9,193 bases of DNA, from NCBI GenBank assembly GCA_016793305.1, contig JAEUHU010000055.1, positions 1 to 9,193 on the forward strand. The letters are read 5' to 3'. The stretch comes from Planctomycetota bacterium. GTDB lineage: Bacteria > Planctomycetota > UBA1135 > UBA2386. How positions within the stretch are numbered: the stretch's first letter is position 1; each line of letters starts with the position of its first letter. Made by a program: the position numbers and the translations under genes. This document shows positions 7,269-9,193 of the stretch, one piece after another. The notes beneath the pieces are model-generated. The model saw only the letters and a list, made by a program, of their open reading frames with translations. It was not told the origin of the DNA and did no database searches.

Positions 7269-8899
7269 ATCGGCACGGCGGCTGCGACCGGCAGCCGCAG
7301 GCCGCGCGCCAGGCAGAAGCCGACGAACGCCTGCTGCATCGTCCGCTGCATGGCGAAGTAGGCGAGCGCACTGCGGCCGTCGCAGCGCACGGTGGCGAAG
7401 AACTCGAAGCCGAGCGCGGTCGGCTGGCGGAACGACACGGCGAGTTCGTGCAGGTGGTCCGCTGGCACGAGCTCGGCGAGTGCTGCGTGCAGCCCGTCGT
7501 GCAGGGCCTTGGCCAGCATCGCCAGATCGGGCACCGGTTCGCTGCGGCCGAGCACCAGCACCGTGTGGGCGAGAAAGCCCCGGGACAGGTTGCGCGGCGA
7601 CAGCCGCAGGAACTCGGCGGTCGGCAAGGTCCGTTCCGCACCCCAGTGTTCGACGACGACGACCTCCGGGGTCTGGGTGCGCACCGGTCCGAACGTGCCG
7701 TCGGCGAGCAGCACGACGTCGCCGGGGCGACTCGGGAACCAAGGTTCGTCCGGCGCCGCCGCCCGCGAGCGCTTGCCGATCAACTGCTGCAGCGGCATGC
7801 GCAGCAGGCCGCCCTGCAGGTCTGGGTTCACCAGCCGCGCGTAGAAGCGCAGCGCCTCGACACGGAACGGCAGGCCGTCGACCAGCAGGCGTTCGCCTTC
7901 GCGCACGCCGCCGATGTTCAGCAAGAGCCGCATCTGCTCGAACAGCTGGGGCAAGGTGCGCATCAGCACCCAGCCAGCGCCGAGCAGGAAGACGATCGCG
8001 ACCGCGAGCAGCAGCCAGTCGTCGCGCACGAACGGGACCACCAGGGCGCCGGCGATGGCGACCACGACCAGCAGCACCCGGCACAGCACCTCGAGCAGGC
8101 GCAGCGAGAAGCCGCGGCCGCCGCGGCGCTGCAGCAGCCGGTCGAGCAGCGAGCGCAGGCCGAAGAACAGCACTGCGAACACGGTCGCAGCCAGCACGAG
8201 GCTGGTGCCGCTGTCCTGCACGAAACGCCGCACCTGTTCGGCGACGCTGCCGAGCAGCGAGGTCTCGTCGGCCTGCAGACGGGTCAGGTTGGCGCGCAGC
8301 ACCAGCAGCTCGTCGCGCAGCCGCTGCACGACCGGCTGCCAGCGGCGGCTGCGTTCGCGCTCGGCTTCGGTGCGGGCGGCCCCGTCCGGCAGCTGGTCGC
8401 GGGTCCGCTCGACGGCGCGCAGCGCCGCTTCGGCGCGAGCCCGCTGCTGCTCGAGGGACTCGATGCGCCGCTTCAGGTCCGAGACGAGCCGCGGGCCGGT
8501 GGTCGCGTCCTTCAGCAGCTGCAGCAGCGGGCGCAGCACCTGTTCGAGTTCGTTCTGCAGGTCGAATGCGCTCGCCGACGGCTTGTCGAACTCCTCGATC
8601 TCGATCTGGGCGGCGAGGCTCGCGAACTGCCGCTCGAGCTTCTGCAGGTCGGCGTCGACGGCCGCGAGGGCCGCGGCGTCGAGGTTGCCGGCGGCGCGAT
8701 CGGCCCGTCGTTGGGCCAGCAGGGTGGCGAGGCGGTCGAGCGCCTCGGCAGTCGTCGGGTCGAGCCGACGGCTTGGCTCGGGCGTCTGGGTCACCGCCGG
8801 TGGCGGGGCCTGAGGGGCTGGGTCCTGGGCCGGCAATGGCAGGCTGCTGGCGAGGCAGCAGAGGAACGCGAGGCCGAACGACGGACGGGCGAGCGGCAT
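7250..8899 (-). CDS. MscS-like mechanosensitive channel family protein with periplasmic coiled coil
   Basis: This 549-residue inner-membrane protein starts with a signal peptide (1-25, ending PLPAQ|D), then a Pro-rich linker. Residues about 50-215 are a long helical, charged, coiled-coil region expected to lie outside the cytoplasm, as in MscK/YnaI-type large members. Three hydrophobic segments follow: about 232-250, 271-291 and 294-313. The last leads into LPQLFEQMRLLLNIGG, in the place of the pore-lining TM3 helix of MscS, though it lacks the usual Gly/Ala ridge. Then comes a beta-domain-like segment, REGERLLVDGLPF to LRMPLQQLIGKRSR (333-378), and a second, RPGDVVLLADGTFGPVR to LPTAEFLRLSPRNLSR (391-440), which also resembles the MscS beta domain. 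The end (443-537) fits the MscS alpha/beta vestibule domain, closing ARGLRLPVA like the family's 'gI.iPfP'. Role inferred: tension-gated channel for osmotic release, or a channel-like scaffold if the pore helix is non-standard. There is no Shine-Dalgarno; the ATG at 8899 gives the signal peptide. Its TAG stop overlaps the TAG of the convergent cytochrome gene. Uma2 lies 35 bp upstream on the same strand. Confidence 0.78.
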   Translation of the reverse strand: MPLARPSFGLAFLCCLASSLPLPAQDPAPQAPPPAVTQTPEPSRRLDPTTAEALDRLATLLAQRRADRAAGNLDAAALAAVDADLQKLERQFASLAAQIEIEEFDKPSASAFDLQNELEQVLRPLLQLLKDATTGPRLVSDLKRRIESLEQQRARAEAALRAVERTRDQLPDGAARTEAERERSRRWQPVVQRLRDELLVLRANLTRLQADETSLLGSVAEQVRRFVQDSGTSLVLAATVFAVLFFGLRSLLDRLLQRRGGRGFSLRLLEVLCRVLLVVVAIAGALVVPFVRDDWLLLAVAIVFLLGAGWVLMRTLPQLFEQMRLLLNIGGVREGERLLVDGLPFRVEALRFYARLVNPDLQGGLLRMPLQQLIGKRSRAAAPDEPWFPSRPGDVVLLADGTFGPVRTQTPEVVVVEHWGAERTLPTAEFLRLSPRNLSRGFLAHTVLVLGRSEPVPDLAMLAKALHDGLHAALAELVPADHLHELAVSFRQPTALGFEFFATVRCDGRSALAYFAMQRTMQQAFVGFCLARGLRLPVAAAVPIAATPA

Positions 8900-8934
8900 C
8901 GCGGCACGCTACCGCGGCGAGGCGGGCCCGGCAC

Positions 8935-9193
8935 TCACCAGAGTTCGGCGAACGGCACTTCGAGGTCGGGCAGGATCGCGAGGCGCAACGAGGTCGTCGT
9001 GGTGCGAGATGGGCCGAACGTGCGGCCGTCGTGCACGAACTGGGTCACGGTTCGCAGGTCGCCGTCGACGAGCCACAGTTCGGGCGTGCCGGCGGCCTCG
9101 TAGCGGCGGCGCTTCTCGTTGCGGTCGCGGGCGGCGGTGGCCTTCGACAGGATCTCGATCGCAAGGTCCGGGGTGCCGGCGATGCGGGTCGGC
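8935..9193 (-). CDS. Uma2 family (DUF820) PD-(D/E)xK nuclease-fold protein, C-terminal part
   Basis: Only the last 85 codons and the TGA stop are in the window; the N-terminus lies beyond the right edge. The visible part begins PTRIAGTPDLAIEILSKA and continues RDRNEKRRRYEAAGTPELWLVD, the signature of Uma2/DUF820: PDL..E.LS, then D..EK...Y...G.PE.WLVD. The Asp of PDL and the Glu four residues later match the acidic pair of the PD-(D/E)xK active site; the usual third-position Lys is Leu (EIL), as is common in this family, and the Lys in NEKRRRY may replace it. The C-terminus ends DLEVPFAELW. Members are abundant and multicopy in cyanobacteria, planctomycetes and others; their biological role is unsettled despite the 'restriction endonuclease' label. 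No toxin, antitoxin or methyltransferase gene is visible next to it. It lies 35 bp upstream of the channel gene, so co-transcription is possible. Confidence 0.85.
   Translation of the reverse strand, partial: PTRIAGTPDLAIEILSKATAARDRNEKRRRYEAAGTPELWLVDGDLRTVTQFVHDGRTFGPSRTTTTSLRLAILPDLEVPFAELW

Noticed and set aside
4670..9103. Plus-strand open frame of 1477 codons running across two genes
   Set aside because: It crosses the convergent junction and is antisense to the entire channel gene. Its composition is low-complexity Arg/Ala/Gly in the first part and Gln/His/Glu in the second, as expected for out-of-frame and antisense reading.
8935..9193. Uma2 gene as part of a restriction-modification or toxin-antitoxin system
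   Set aside because: No methyltransferase, specificity subunit or antitoxin-like gene is visible beside it, and the upstream side is outside the window.

Overview
The window is very GC-rich DNA and most likely comes from a planctomycete or another member of the PVC superphylum. The main evidence is the 1166-residue protein at 3753-7253, which carries the heme-binding beta-propeller and C-terminal single-heme cytochrome pairing that is strongly expanded in Planctomycetota and Verrucomicrobiota. Weak or absent Shine-Dalgarno sequences at most starts fit this. The sequence does not fix genus or family.

Layout from left to right: (1) 28-1971 (+), a complete Uup-type ABC-F ATPase. (2) A 43-bp convergent gap. 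(3) 2015-3028 (-), a di-heme cytochrome c peroxidase/MauG-family protein with a lipoprotein-like signal. (4) 3103-3657 (-), a small exported protein of unknown function, 74 bp upstream of the peroxidase gene and probably co-transcribed with it. (5) A 95-bp divergent intergenic region. (6) 3753-7253 (+), a multidomain exported protein: DUF1080/3-keto-disaccharide-hydrolase-like domain, sugar-binding-like beta-sandwich, PVC-type heme-binding propeller with an EF-hand-like loop, helical region, CxxCH cytochrome. (7) 7250-8899 (-), an MscS-like membrane protein with a large extracytoplasmic coiled coil and what looks like a duplicated beta domain; its stop codon overlaps that of gene 6 in a single CTAG. 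(8) 8935-9193 (-), the C-terminal 85 residues of a Uma2-family (DUF820) PD-(D/E)xK protein that runs off the right edge.

Functionally, the centre of the window (2015-7253) encodes exported proteins, two of them c-type heme proteins transcribed away from a shared divergent region. This suggests periplasmic redox chemistry on carbohydrates or peroxides, but no direct link between the two is proven. The flanking genes (translation-associated ATPase, mechanosensitive-type channel, Uma2) look like unrelated housekeeping or accessory genes. No RNA genes, CRISPR arrays, insertion sequences or phage genes were seen, and there is no gene-free stretch above 100 bp. The most unusual items are the oxidoreductase/glycoside-processing fusion, the tandem beta-domain arrangement in the channel-like protein, and the shared stop codon inside a symmetric hairpin.
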